A DNA stretch of 64,000 nt from Acanthochlamys bracteata (taxonomy: Eukaryota; Streptophyta; Magnoliopsida; Pandanales; Velloziaceae). The notes below the pieces were generated by a model, which was not told the origin of the DNA, made no database searches, and was given only the letters and a program-made list of their open reading frames with translations. Of this stretch, positions 12,324 to 24,995 are shown one piece after another (positions within the stretch are counted from its first letter, which is position 1; every line of letters begins with the position of its first letter). The stretch lies in NCBI GenBank assembly GCA_019914995.1, contig CM034142.1:1922001-1986000 (forward strand), written 5' to 3'. The translations under genes and the position numbers were made by a program.

Positions 12324-13608
12324 TGATAATGTGTAATGATACATATTTATTATATCTTATTGTTATAGTAAATATTAAATTTTTATTAAAATTCTATTCA
12401 TAATATGAATTAATTTATTTTATCTTATTTTGTGAAGTATAAGTGAATAAAGAAGCAAATTATTGAAGGAATAAAATAAAAGAGTTAATCATGGAAAGGA
12501 AATGTCAGCGGCGGTCCTCATTGATGCATTTGACAAATCAAATCTAAACCAAAAATCTAGCATCAAATATAGCATCAAATATAGCAACAAATCTATATCA
12601 AATCTAATCCGAAAATCCTGAAGATATTTTTTCCTAATTTTGTGGGAGAAAGTTCAACTATAAAAAGGGGTGAATGGAAGAAAAAAAAAAAAAGAAGAAG
12701 CTTAACGAAGATCCAACGGAAAACCTAGAGAGAGCCGAACGGGAGACAAAAGGAAGATCAGTTAAGAGACGAAAAATTCTTGATTTGCTTTCTTCTTTTT
12801 TCTCATGTTTTATTTTTCATACAATATTATTTGTGTAATATTAATATGAGTGGCTAAATTCTCTAAACTGGAGTTGGAATGAAACCTAATAAATTTAATT
12901 TATTTTTTGAATACTATGTGATGTATAGATTGTTGATTTTATGTGATTTGTTAATTCTTGTTTGAAAGGATGTTTAGATGTTAAATTTGCATGCATGATT
13001 AGCATTGAGTTTGATATCTAAATTATTATATTAATTGTGTTTATGAGGACCAATCGGAGCATAACTTACTTAATTATAGAATTAATAATGTAGTTAATAT
13101 TTCTTTGGACCAAAGTGAATGTAATTACATGATTTATGATTTCATTGAACCTAATGCATCGTTAGTAATTTCTAAACAAGGAGTTAGAACATCACTAGCG
13201 ATAGGTGATTTTATCTTTGGACCAAAGTTAAAGTCATAATTAAAAATCGTATCTAAGAACTGGACCAATGTGTTAGATATAAGATCTTCACAATCATCAT
13301 AATCTGTTATCATATTTATTTAAAGATTAAATTAGAGGCATTAGTGGTGGATTTTAAAACTCCAGTTGTTTGCATATCTATTTTCTCGATCCGTGCGTTA
13401 TTTTTCGTTCTTAGCTCTCGTACCTTTTGATTCGCTTTTAGAAACACAACTTTTGTTAGTAAAAAACAAAAAAAACTTGAATTAAAGTTAACAACAATCT
13501 CTGTGGAACAAACTCGTTATTTGCTATACGGTAGACGACAACCGTGCACTTGCGGGATATATTAGGATAGAATCACTGAGTTTTTCTTAGTCGGTTTTAT
13601 CTACATCA
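12324..13608 (+). repeat. Athila LTR 2 (middle, chimeric)
   Basis: The LTR is 1,285 bases with its TATA box at 12,659. From its start to about 13,285 it carries LTR 3-type variants, such as the duplicated AGCATCAAATAT unit and GATATAAGATC. From about 13,290 to its end it carries LTR 1-type variants, such as GGATTTTAAAAC and ATCTCTGTGGAAC. This is what a crossover between the left and right LTR of one element would leave. Confidence 0.88.
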
Positions 13609-13613
13609 AGTTT

Positions 13614-13631
13614 TGGCGCCGTTGCCGGGGA
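13614..13631 (+). promoter_or_regulatory. Athila primer-binding site, copy 2 (tRNA-Asp)
   Basis: The site is identical to that of copy 1, again five bases beyond the LTR. Confidence 0.9.
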
Positions 13632-13748
13632 TTGTTTTGTTTTGACTTTGATTCAATTTAGCTTCATTTAGATTTATTTATATTTTGAATTGTTCTGCAT
13701 TTAGCTTAGAACATATTAGTTTGTTTTTTATTATAGTTACATTATTGC

Positions 13749-15015
13749 ATGATCACTCGCTCTCATAGTCAATCTTCACTTGAATTTGATCCTGAGCTTG
13801 AAAGAGAGGTTAGGAGAATTAGACGTGAGCGAAATCATTTTAATATTAGAATTGAAGAGATGGCTGTTGCACCGAACGAAACAATGGGAGATCTCGACAT
13901 TCTCACAATTCCAGTATCTCCATCTAGTATAGTTCTCCCTGATGCGGTTAGAAACTATGAGTTGAAAACTATTCATTTTAATATGATGCTTTCCTTTCAT
14001 GGTTTGAACAATGAGGATCCTTTAGCTCATATTCGAGAAATTTTTAATATGGTTTCTAATATGCCTTTGACAGATGGGGTTACTGAGGAACACCTTCAAA
14101 TGAAAATCTTTCCCTACACTTTAAAAGATAGAGCAAAGGTATGGTTACAATCACTTAATCTGGTTCACTTACTACTTGGACTGAAATTCAAAATGCATTT
14201 TTAGAGAAATTCTTTTCAACTCAGAAAACTGATACATTAAGAGATAAAATCTTGCAATTCACTCAACAATCTGATGAGTCATTTTCTGAGGCATGGGAAC
14301 GATTTAATAACTTACTAATTCAATGTCCTCACCATGGTTTGTCTATTTTGGTTATGATGCGTATATTTTATAAGGCACTAACCGTTTCTAGCAAGGCTGC
14401 AGTGAATAATTATGCAGGTGGATCTATTCGGAATAAGACACCAGCTGAATGTCAAACGCTATTCGAAAATCTAGCTCTTGAGATGCAACATATAGATACA
14501 CGAGAAAGACGAGCTGGAATTTATGCGGTGAATGGTAATAACGATTATGCTTCTAAAGCGGAGGTGAATGCTATTAATAATAAATTAGATGCTTTTTGGC
14601 TATGAACGGAAAACTTTCAACATAAGAGGTATGTAGCATTTGTGATTTATCTGGTCATTCTACTATACATTGTCCACAGGGACTAGATTTTCCTGAGTTT
14701 GTACAAGAATAAACAAATATGGTAAGTTTGTATAACCGACATCCTAAACATGATCCATATTCAAACACTTACAATTCTGGATGGAGGAATCATCCCAACT
14801 TTTCGTGGAGCAATCAACAACACCAACCTCCACCTCAACCGAAGCCATCGACTTTATTGGAGGATTTGGTAAGACAGTTGGCAATTGGTCAACAAAAGCT
14901 TGAAGCTCAGGTAGGTCAAATTGCGCAAGCTTTGAGCCAAAGAGAGCCTGGTAAGTTTTCTAGTCAATCTAACATTAATCCAAGAAATAATGAACAAGCA
15001 AAAGCCATTCAATAA
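13749..15015 (+). pseudogene. Athila gag region, copy 2
   Basis: Parts and order are as in copy 1: the MITRSHSQSS start, the gag domain and the HQPPPQPKPS linker. Broken. Confidence 0.85.
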
Positions 15016-15123
15016 AGATCATGTAAACTTATTAATAATGACGATAAAGATGATGTTTCTGATAAAAGTGTAGTTGCAGGTAATGAAAAACAAGAGCTGG
15101 ATAGATCTGATTTAAGAGAAAAA

Positions 15124-18100
15124 ATGTCGGAATCATCGCCATCTAAGAATGATCAACACCATAGGAAGAAATTTGATCATCATCCTTCCGGACTGCATAA
15201 GGCGGTTGATCGTTATACACCTCCTATACCATTTCCGGGTCGGTTAAAACAAAATAAACAGAATAAGCAATTTCAAGATATTTATGATATGTTAAGTAAA
15301 GTGCATATTAAACTTCCTTTACTTGATGTGATTGAACAGATTCCAACACATAGAAAATTCATTAAAATTTTGAAGGCTCACAAACTCAAATTTGCACCAA
15401 CTAAAGAAGTCAGGTTGAACAAGAATCTAAGTGCGGTGTTGAAAAACGAGCTTCAACCTAAGTTTGATGATCCGGTAGTTTTGATATTCCTATCACTATT
15501 GGTGCAAGAAACTTGGACGTGCTATGTTGGACCTAGGAGTAAGCATTAACTTGATGCCATTTTCTATCTATAAAGAGTTGAATTTGGAAGGTATAAAAAG
15601 ACTCTTCGCACGTCTCGAACTTGTCGACCATTCCATACTGGCATCCCATGTGTATTATAGAGGATGTTTTACTTCAAGTTGACAAATTAATTCTTCTGCA
15701 GATTTCATTGTTTTAGACATGGAGAAAAACTTGAGAAATGATCGTGAGATCCCTATTCTTCTTGGTCGTCCGTTTATGGCTACTGCAGACACATGTATCA
15801 ACGTGAAAAAAGACACCCTCACAATGACAGTATTGGGTGAAACCGTTAAATTCAAAGTGTTTGATGCTTTAAAACATCCTTCTATTACTTCAGATTCTTG
15901 CTTTTCTGTTGATTTATTAGATCCATTAATTGATTCTGTTGTTTTGCATGAAAAATATAAGGATGATTTGGAAGCAGCGTTAACTTTAGATATAGCAGAT
16001 AGTGATAATTCAAATGATATGCTCGCTGCCCTAAATGTGTTAAAACCAATTCAACCTAGTTATAGAGCCTCATTTGAACCTTTAGAGATGAATAAAATAA
16101 GGATAGAGCCATCTAGTGTAGTCCCTCCTAAGTTAGAACTCAAACCATTGCCTGAACATCTTAAGTATGCATTCTTAGGTGATAATGAAATCCTCCAGTC
16201 ATCATATCTTCAGATCTTAAAGTTAGAGAATATGAGAGCCTCATTAATATCCTAAAAGAGCATAGACAAGCAATAGGTTGGACAATAGCTGACATAAAAG
16301 ATATTGTGATGTGTATGTATAGAATTTTAATGGAGGATGATGCCAAACCTACTAAGTGAAAGCCAAAGGAGATTAATCCTAATATGAAAGAGGTTGTTAG
16401 AGCTAAAATTTTAAAACTACTTGATGTAGGAGTAATCTATCCAATTTCTGATAGTAGATGGGTTAGTCCTATACAAGTAGTACCTAAGAAATCTGGGATA
16501 ATAGTAGTTAAAAATGAGAATAATGAATTGATCCCTACAAGAACAACTACGGGATGGCGTGTTTGTATTGATTATAGGAAGTTAAAAATGCAACAAGAAA
16601 AGATCATTTTGCTTTACCTTTCATTGATCAAATGGTTGAACGTTTAGCTGGACACTCACATTATTGTTTTCTTGATGGTTTTTCAGGTTATAATCAAATT
16701 CCAATTGCTTCGGAAGACCAAGAGAAGATAACTTTCACTTGTCCATTTGATACTTTTGTCTATAGGAGAATGCTCTTTGGTTTGTGTAATGCTCCAACAA
16801 TATTTCAAAGATGTATGATGGCTATATTCTCTGATATGGTAGAGAGAATCATCGAGGTATTTATGGATAACTTTTTAGTTTTTGAATCTTCTTTTGATGG
16901 ATGTAAATGATAATTTGAAATTGGTTTTATCTAGATGTGAAGAAACGAATTTGGTTTTGAATTGGAAAAAATGTCATTTTATGGTTAAATAAGGAATTGT
17001 CTTAGGACATGTGGTTTCTAGTAAAGGAATTGAGGTGGATAGAGAAAAAATTGAAATTATTAAAAATCTACCTTCCCCTAATTCAGTTAAGGGCATTAGA
17101 AGTTTTTTAGGCCATGCTGGTTTTTATAGAAGATTCATTAAAGATTTTTCTAAAATAATTATGCATCTATGTGATTTATTAGCTAAGGATGCTGTGTTTG
17201 ATTTTAATAAAGATTGTTTGCATGCATTCAATAATTTGAAAAATGCCTTAACTACTGCTCCTATCATCACTGCTCCTGACTGAATTTACCATTTGAATTG
17301 ATGTGTGATGCTTCAGATTACGCTATTGGTGCAATTTTAGATCAACGAATTGATAAACTACCACATATTATATATTATGCTAGCAAAACTTTGAATGATG
17401 CACAACTTAATTATTCAATAACAAAAGAGTTACTTGCTGTGGTGCTTGCTTTAGAAAAATTTCGTTCATATATTTTTGGTTCTAAATTTATTGTATTTAC
17501 TGACCATGCTGCTCTTAAATATTTGTTGTCTAAAAAAGATGCTAAGTTTAGGTTGATTCGATGGATCTTATTGCTACAAGAGTTTGACTTTGAGATTAAA
17601 GATAAGAAAGGAAGCGAAAATGTGGTAGCAGACCATCTTTCTCGTATCGTGATTGAAGATTAAAGAGAAGGAGATGATATGCCTCTAAATGATTCTTTTC
17701 CAGATGAACAACATTTTTCCATTACTTATAAAGAACCTTGGTATGCTGATTTTGTGAATTATCTTGCTACTGGTGTATTGAAAAATAATTTATCTTTTCA
17801 GTAAAAGAAGAGGTTTATGTCTATAGTGAAGCACTATTATTGGGATGATCCCTATTTGTTTAAGCACTGTCTGGACCAAATCATTAGAAAATGCGTTCCT
17901 GAGGATGAACAAGAAAGCATTCTAAGGCATAGCCATGAGTTAGCATGTGGAGGTCATTTTGGTGCTAAGAAACAAATTTATAAAGTCCTTCAATCAGGTT
18001 TCTTTTGGCCCACTTTATTTAAAGATGCATTTTACTTTTGTTCTAAGTGTGACAAATGCCAAAGAATAGGAAATATCAGCAGGAGGAACGTGATGTCTTT

Positions 18101-18883
18101 GACTAATATTTTGGTTGTAGAACTCTTTGATGTTTGGGGTATATATTTCATGGGTCCATTTCCTTCCTCTCTTTGGGTATTTTTATATTCTTGTTCTTTG
18201 TTGATTATGCATCTAAATGGGTAATGATCATAAGATTGTTCTCAAATTTTTGAAGAATATGATTTTCACTAGATTTGGAACCCTTAGAGCAATCATTAGT
18301 GATGGTGGTAAATATTTTTGCAATAAACTTTTTCATGCTTTGCTAAGAAAATATGGCATAACTCATAAGGTAGCCACTCCATATCACCCTCAAACCTCAG
18401 GACAAGTAGAAATTAGCAATAGAGAAATTAAGAATATTTTGGAGAAAATGTGAACACCACAAGAAAGGATTGGGCAATAAAACTTAATGATATTTTATGG
18501 GCTTACAAGACAGCATATAAAACACCTATAGGGATGAGTCCATATCGTATTGTATTTGGAAAAGCATGTCAATTACCTATGGAACTTGAACATAATGCAT
18601 ATTGGGCATAAAGAAGCTAAATTTTGACATGAAGGATGCGGGGAATGAAAGAAAGTTGCAACTCAATGAATTGGAAGAAATTCGTAACGAAGCTTATGAG
18701 AATGTAAAGATTTATAAGGAACGCACAAAGTCCTATCATGACAAGTCAATTCAGCGAAAAGAGTTTACTCAAAGTATGAAAGTTTTATTGTTTAACTCAC
18801 GGTTGAAACTCTTTCCAGGAAAGCTAAAGTCAAAATGGCATGGACCATATGAGATAGTTGAAATCTTTCCACATGGAGCTTAG
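15124..18883 (+). pseudogene. Athila pol region, copy 2 (PR, RT, RNase H, IN)
   Basis: Protease-type sequence lies around 15,470-15,720, reverse transcriptase around 16,384-17,000, RNase H around 17,298-17,663 ([30 protein letters not shown]) and integrase around 17,817-18,883. It is nearly identical to copy 1 and also broken several times. Near-identity of the two internal regions fits a tandem duplication of one element, not two independent insertions. Confidence 0.88.
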
Positions 18884-20249
18884 AAATCAAGGATCTCAAA
18901 TCTGGAGCACAATTTAAGGTCAATGGGCATCGCTTGAAGCCATACTTGGAGGCCACCCCCGCAATCCAAACTGAACCAACCCTTAAACTGCGCCATCCTA
19001 TTTGACAAACTTCTCGTCTGGCTGAAGACGTTAAATTTAGCGCTTATTGGGAGGCAACCCAATGCCTTTCTCTCTAGTAGCAATTGAATTTTGTAGGATT
19101 TTGTTTTCGTTTGATTTGATATGTTTATTATTTTTTAAGGATTCGGAAAGTAAGAAGAATCACTATAATGCAAAGATTTGTTGCTGTGATGCAGTTGATG
19201 GAGAAGTTAATCAAAGATTTAGACCATTTAAAATCAGGGGAGCTTTCCGATACCTCAATGTTTATCCCTTTGCTTTATATATTATTCAGTTTTATCTTTC
19301 ACCATTGAGGACAATGTCTAATTCAAGCTTGGGGGAAGAGAAAATTATGTATAAACATCGATTGATAGTCTATCATCCATTTTTCAATAATAAATTTGAA
19401 CACTCTTTCTAGTATGGCTTTTGAAACTAGAATCTTTATTGAGTTTGTTCGTATAATATTCTTATTAACTAAGCCTACATTCTTCTTGATATAGTACTGT
19501 ATATAATTGAGTTGATAAAATCTTGTCATTCTAGACAATGCAATTGAATACATTTTATAGAGGATTTCGATTTCATAGTCTATAGCGAGTGATGACATCT
19601 ATCATCATACAGTGCGAGGCTTAGAGTTGATCTTAGTATTTTATGTGTTGTCTTATTTTGTTTTCAATTTTTAGGGATAATTGAGATATAGAGTTATAAA
19701 AAGTCTTTGAAAAGCACAAGGGTAAAGAAAGAGCATTGTATTGAAAAAAAAAAAAAAAAAAAGCTCGAGTATACATTGTAAAGTGCAATGGTGAAGAAAG
19801 AGCAATTAAATAAATAAAAGAGCCGCAAAATTGGGCCAATGCTTGAGTATACCTTGTTCTTCTTGAAGTTAAATATGCTCTTGGTTACTTTGTATTTTGA
19901 CGACTTCCTAAATTTGATTTCATTCATTACAACATTTAAAATAACTTGGTGAATCTCTAAAAATTGTATGTGTAGTAGGGAAATGATTTCTAAACATACT
20001 TATGGACATTGAATTCTAAACTTCCTTCTAGTATGTTGTATATATTTTGGAATGCGAGGTTGAATTGATTTGATTACTATATAGTGCAATTAAGGGGAGT
20101 TTGTAAATGATGTTAATTTGTTTATTATGCTTACATTATTCTTTAAATATTTTGGGTGATCAAGCTACACGAAGAAATTGAAAATTATGAGAATAAGTTG
20201 TGAAGAATAATATATATAATTTTCTTATCATTTTGCTCGAGGACTAGCA
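18884..20249 (+). other. Athila 3' non-coding region, copy 2
   Basis: This is a near-identical counterpart of 10,936-12,302. Short open frames on either strand here have no domain and are not genes. Confidence 0.7.
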
Positions 20250-20271
20250 AAAAATTAAGTTTGGGGGTATT
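20250..20271 (+). promoter_or_regulatory. Athila polypurine tract, copy 2
   Basis: A purine-rich run ending TTTGGGGG, TATT lies directly before LTR 3. Confidence 0.78.
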
Positions 20272-21548
20272 TGATAATGTGTAATGATACATATTTATTA
20301 TATCTTATTGTTATAGTAAATATTAAATTTTTATTAAAATTCTATTCATAATATGAATTAATTTATTTTATCTTATTTTGTGAAGTATAAGTGAATAAAG
20401 AAGCAAATTATTGAAGGAATAAAATAAAAGAGTTAATCATGGAAGGAAATGTCAAGCGGCGGTCCTCATTGATGCATTTGACAAATCAAATCTAAACCAA
20501 AAATCTAGCATCAAATATAGCATCAAATATAGCAACAAATCTATATCAAATCTAATCCGAAAATCCTGAAGATATTTTTTCCTAATTTTGTGGGAGAAAG
20601 TTCAACTATAAAAAGGGGTGAATGGAAGACCAAAAAGAACGAACGAAGATCCAACAGAAAACCTAGAGAGAGCCGAACGGGAGACAAAAGGAAGATCAGA
20701 TTAAGAGACGAAAAATTCTTCAGATTTGCTTTCTTCTTTTTTTCTCATGTTTTATTTTTCATACAATATTATTATGTGTAATATTAATATGAGTGGCTAA
20801 ATTCTCTAAACTGGAGTTGGAATGAAACCCTAATAAATTTAATTTATTTTTTGAATACTATGTGATGTATAGATTGTTGATTTTATGTGATTTGTTAATT
20901 CTTGTTTGAAGGGATGTTTAGATGTTAAATTTGCATGCATGATTAGCATTGAGTTTGATATCTAAATTATTATATTAATTGTGTTTGCGAGGACCAATCG
21001 GAGCATAACTTACGAATTACAGGATTAATAACTGTAGTTAATATTTACTGGACCAAAGTGAATGTAATTACATGATTTATGATTTCACAGAACCTAATGC
21101 ATCGTTAGTAATTTCTAAACAAGGAGTTAGAACATCACTAGCGATAGGTGATTTTATACTGGACCAAAGTTAAAGTCATAATTAAAAATCGTATCTAAGA
21201 ACTGGACCAATGTGTTAGATATAAGATCTTCACAATTATCATAATCTGTTATCATATTTATTTAAAGATTAAATTAGAGGCATTAGTGGTGGATTCTAAA
21301 ACTCCAGTTGTTTGCATATCTGTTTTCTCGATCCGTGCGTTACTTTTCGTTCTTAGCTCTCGTACCTTTTAATTCGCTTTTACAAACACAACTTTTGTTA
21401 GTAAAAAAAAAAAAACTTGAATTAGAGTTAACAACAATTTCTGTAGAACAAACTCGTTATCTACTATACGGTAGACGACAACCGTGCACTTGCGGGATAG
21501 ACTAGGATAGAATCACTGAGTTTTTCTTAGTTGGTTTTATCTACATCA
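20272..21548 (+). repeat. Athila LTR 3 (right)
   Basis: The LTR is 1,277 bases, TGAT to ATCA, with a TATA box at 20,607. It carries private variants in its last 250 bases (GGATTCTAAAAC, ATTTCTGTAGAAC) that LTR 2 lacks, which supports the chimeric reading of LTR 2. Confidence 0.92.
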
Positions 21549-21903
21549 GGCACATCGTTTCACTAGTACAAAAATTTCAAATTCGATCTTCACTGTTAGA
21601 TATTAGTAATAATGAGTTGAGAACATGATGATAAAATTTCAGATCACTCTGATCTCGAATCAACTTTCATCCTACTTCCTAATCAAGAGACAAGAAAAGA
21701 AAATTTTCAAAACATATATTGCATTCTTTTGTCATCTTGATTAAGATGTCAGATGAAGGTTGATTCATGGTTCAATTGAGCTGAAAATTTGTCAGTATGT
21801 TTCGAAATTATAGTTGTTAATATTTAGCGATGGAGATGGAATTTGAAACTTCATACTAAAAACCAATATGGAGATTCACATAAGGAGCGATGTGCTCCTA
21901 TCC

Positions 21904-21908
<5 letters not shown>
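21549..21908. repeat. fold-back element split by the Athila array
   Basis: The family core (CGATCTTCACTGTTAGATAT) opens this part, the centre is near 21,720, and the inverted arm ends with GGAGCGATGTGCTCCTATCC before a (TA)n tract. Its left terminus (GGAAATATGGGTA, preceded by TA repeats) is found at 4,369-4,381 on the far side of the Athila array. Athila therefore inserted just inside the left end of this element. Confidence 0.75.

Positions 21909-21940
<32 letters not shown>
21909..21940. repeat. (TA)n tract
   Basis: The TA microsatellite separates two fold-back elements. Confidence 0.95.
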
Positions 21941-21942
<2 letters not shown>

Positions 21943-22353
21943 GATAGGATATAGGCACTCTATTTGCTATTTGCACTCTATCGGTTTCTTCGGCCATATT
22001 TTGCCGGATAGACCTCCAAACCCGATCTTCACCGTTGGATATATAGAACTATGAGTTGGAAACATGTTTATCAAATTTCAGTTCAACTGGACCACGAATC
22101 GACCTTCATCCGGCCACTTGATCAAGATGACTCAAAAATAAAAAATATATATTTGTCAACTTTTACTATTTGAGTCATCTTGATCAAGTGGCCGGATGAA
22201 GGTCAATTCGTGGTCTGATTGAACTGAAATTTGATAAGCATGTTTCCAACTCATAGTTTTACATATCTAACGGTGAAGAACGGATTTGGAGGTCTCTCCG
22301 GCCAAATATGCCCGGAGAAACCGATGAAGTGCATATAGCATATAGAATGCCTA
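21941..22353. repeat. fold-back element, nearly full palindrome
   Basis: It begins GGGATAGGATATAGGCACTC, with an inverted counterpart at the right end. The arms match closely: GGCCACTTGATCAAGATGAC at 22,118 against GTCATCTTGATCAAGTGGCC at 22,172. (TA)n lies on both sides. No coding capacity. Confidence 0.88.
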
Positions 22354-22383
22354 TATATATATATATATATATATATACACGTA

Positions 22384-22492
22384 TACCATTATGTTAAAAC
22401 ATCTGAATTTGTATAAGATATTTATAATTTGATAAATCAATTGTATTATATGGAGGGAATTTCATTTGTATTCTTCTAAACACACGCAACAA
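22384..22492 (+). repeat. intron sequence duplicated from the S9 locus
   Basis: This is the reverse complement of about 31,671-31,756 (TTTGTATAAGATATTTATAA, TATATGGAGGGAATTTCATT). In the minus-strand peptidase locus that sequence lies just inside the right edge of the transposon-filled intron. It is therefore the continuation of the plus-strand duplicate beyond its own transposon block (4.0-22.4 kb). Confidence 0.8.
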
Positions 22493-23530
22493 GGAAATTA
22501 TTTATTATCTTATTGGGTATTTTGAAGGTGTTCAGCAACACTCAATGGCTCTCAGCTTTGTCTTTTCTAATTGATTATTAACCATTTTTTAGGTGAAAAT
22601 AATGCGGGTCGAGGGTTGATAGGTTGATTGATAAGTGTTTGAGTTTGCCTTACAACATCCTTCTGAATTTCAAACAAAATCCACTTGATGGGGCTGTTGG
22701 ACAGATCCTCTATTTGGTATATCGTGCTATCTTATCAAGAGGATTTTCATTGAATGGCTTCTGTAATTCAACAGCTCCCATGCACCTTTTCAATGGCATT
22801 AATAATTTCAATCTATAACAATTTTTACTATTCCTGAAGTTGATTCATAGAGTACATCTTTCTTGTTATGTTCGTGACAACTATCCATAAGTCTTGTAGG
22901 AAACATGAAACGAACTGCATCAGAGATGATGGGGAAGAACATGCTACAGTTTTCATTAAATATGCTCATTTTCTTCATATCTTTGAAAAATTTTGTTTTT
23001 TACTATATCTTGTGTGATTTATGCTGATTTGTGATAGATTCCATGTTTGTATGTCATAAAAGAATCTCTTTCAACTTTCAATAAAATAGGCCTAGAAATC
23101 GTGCTGAAAAGTGGCATACAAGCAAGCTCACAGAAGCTGCACTATATAGGAAAACAGTATAGAAAGATTATGTTGTTTTGATGAAGACTTTTATCTTGAA
23201 ACAATATCAAAATAGTTTGTTGTTTTTACCAACTTTTGTTTTTGTTTTCTGAAACATTTTATGTTAAACTATAACTCTTAACCCTTTATTGTTATCAAAA
23301 TTAATTCGGAGTACCGACAGAGGTTAACAGAACTCTATGTTAAACTTCAGGAGAGAGCTGCTACTTAGTGGGATGGCCCACCAGATGTATGGATTTTTTA
23401 TAACCCTATCAGAGTGATTCGGTTTTGTAATAATGAGAGCAGATGTCGCATTAGAAATATTGGTAGTCATAATGGTATATCGTCGCCTCTCAAAATAAGA
23501 AAATGAGACTATCTTTTGACTCCAACATAA
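22493..23530. other. low-copy DNA without a recognisable gene
   Basis: A 64-residue open frame at 22,624-22,818 has no recognised domain. The parts 22,516-22,560 and 23,096-23,180 recur at the very end of the window (63,873-64,000), where the 0.5 kb between them is missing. No other feature is supported. Confidence 0.5.
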
Positions 23531-24535
23531 TATTTTTCTATATTACAATCCTATTAGTAATTTTTCACGTCTACATATCCGATCACTAACAAATATGTTA
23601 TATATCTTTTAAACACGAAATGCAAAAGCTTCTTTTTAGTACAAATAAATATAGTTGTCTTTTCGAATTATTCTTACTTTCAAATTTTAGATGATCAGGA
23701 TTTGTACGAATGATGTCACGGACCACTATTGCTGCTACTTAATTCCAGTGGTATGTTAGGAGCTGTACCGGATGTCATGTTGTAGGTTGCTTCTCCCGTA
23801 AGCGGTTGACACTTTGTGCGGACATAGATGCCATAGCAAGTAAAACATCAGCATACATTTCGTGTTCAAATACCTCAGCCCCTTTGCTATTAAGTTCAGG
23901 ACCATGATGAGCATATTTTGTCTCAACTTACTCTTCCAGATCGATCACATTAAATTTCAAAATTAATAGGAATAAATTATCACTAGATGATGTTAACTCC
24001 ACTCTAGATGAAGGAACTTCGAAAGGATTAGCACCAAATATTCCCTTTCTAAGATCTACGTATAGTAGTAGTTTTTGTCTTCTCAATTGTAGAACAACAT
24101 ATAATCTCTTAATTTATAATCCAACACTTTAGTGAATGGAATAGCATATGCAACGATAGAATCGTAAATACTTTAACGACTCCAAGTTTTACATAGACTA
24201 TTGCTAATAGATTCTAGTACATGCAGTTAAAAAACAATCTAAAAACCTTTAGTATCAATACATCGGGTTCAAATGCCTTCGGTCCATCAATTAGGACCGT
24301 AATGACCATATTTTGTCTCAACTTGCTCTTCTAAGCCAATCACATTAATAGCACTATCACTAGATAAACATACTTCACTTTGATCATAGCTCCACTTTGG
24401 ATGAAGTAACTGCCAAAGGATGAGCATCGATTACTTTCTGTTTAAGATAAACATACTGCTATGGTGTTTTATCTTCATCGTATAACAACTAATCTCCTAT
24501 TTCATCACCGTAGGTAAATTAAAGATCACAATTTA
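23531..24535. other. unassigned DNA with an internal repeat
   Basis: Two related stretches (about 23,871-23,960 and 24,258-24,345) share the line CATATTTTGTCTCAACTT, with neighbouring similarity. They may be parts of the copia fossil that follows, but no protein could be read in them. Confidence 0.35.
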
Positions 24536-24995
24536 GTGTGGAATGAAATGCTATATGTGCAACAACAGTTTCTTACCCAGTTGAGCGACCCTAAGTTTTG
24601 TGTAGACATTAGCAATATATTTGTATACGTGAAGTACAAAGACATTTTAAAAATATTTTTTTATAGAGGTCATTGCAAACATAACTTCTTAACAAATGCA
24701 ATCAACCACATGACCTTCTGCAAAAAGCCTATGTCAAAAAGATTAGACAAGATATCATTGGTGGCTACAGTGCTAACAACAACTAATCACAATATTTGTC
24801 AATCAGATTGCAAAGGTAAAATTAGGCTACAATTATGAAAGACGAACAAATTGTTCGTGTCATTATTTAGGTGCTTGCTTCAGACCATATAATGATTTAA
24901 CAAGTTTACATTATGTTCATTTCCAGGTAAAACAAATACTTCGAATTGTTCCATGTAGACATTCTAATCTAGATCACCACTAAGAATATTGTTAT
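24536..24995 (-). mobile_element. Ty1/copia reverse-transcriptase fossil
   Basis: The minus strand reads KSLYGLKQAP, the copia RT signature, at about 24,868-24,897. Before it lies a degraded PGFV/CKLVK-type stretch, and further matching sequence follows. It is an old, much-broken fragment with no LTRs visible. It ends abruptly at 24,995, where LTR-like sequence begins. A second related fossil lies at 28.2-28.5 kb. Confidence 0.7.

Larger units (their letters stand above)
4382..21548 (+). mobile_element. Athila-type Ty3/gypsy tandem array, LTR-internal-LTR-internal-LTR
   Basis: Three LTRs of about 1.28 kb flank two near-identical internal regions of about 6.66 kb. LTRs begin TGAT and end ATCA. 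Each internal region starts with a primer site matching the 3' end of tRNA-Asp and ends with a purine-rich tract (AAGTTTGGGG). Parts in order are gag, aspartic protease, reverse transcriptase, RNase H and integrase. The tRNA-Asp primer, the gag style (FHGLNNEDPLAHIREI) and the RT style (LFGLCNAPTIFQRCMMAIFS) are typical of Athila. No envelope-like gene is evident. Both copies are broken, on the order of ten or more interruptions each. LTRs differ by a few percent by eye, so the insertion is fairly young. No matching target-site duplication is seen at the outer ends. Confidence 0.93.

Noticed and set aside
19633-19927. Minus-strand open frames in the Athila 3' region
   Set aside because: They run through a poly-A/T tract and are duplicated with the element. 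No domain or start context supports a gene.
22624-22818. Small plus-strand gene
   Set aside because: It encodes 64 residues with no recognisable motif and no splice or promoter signals, and I found no second copy in the window.
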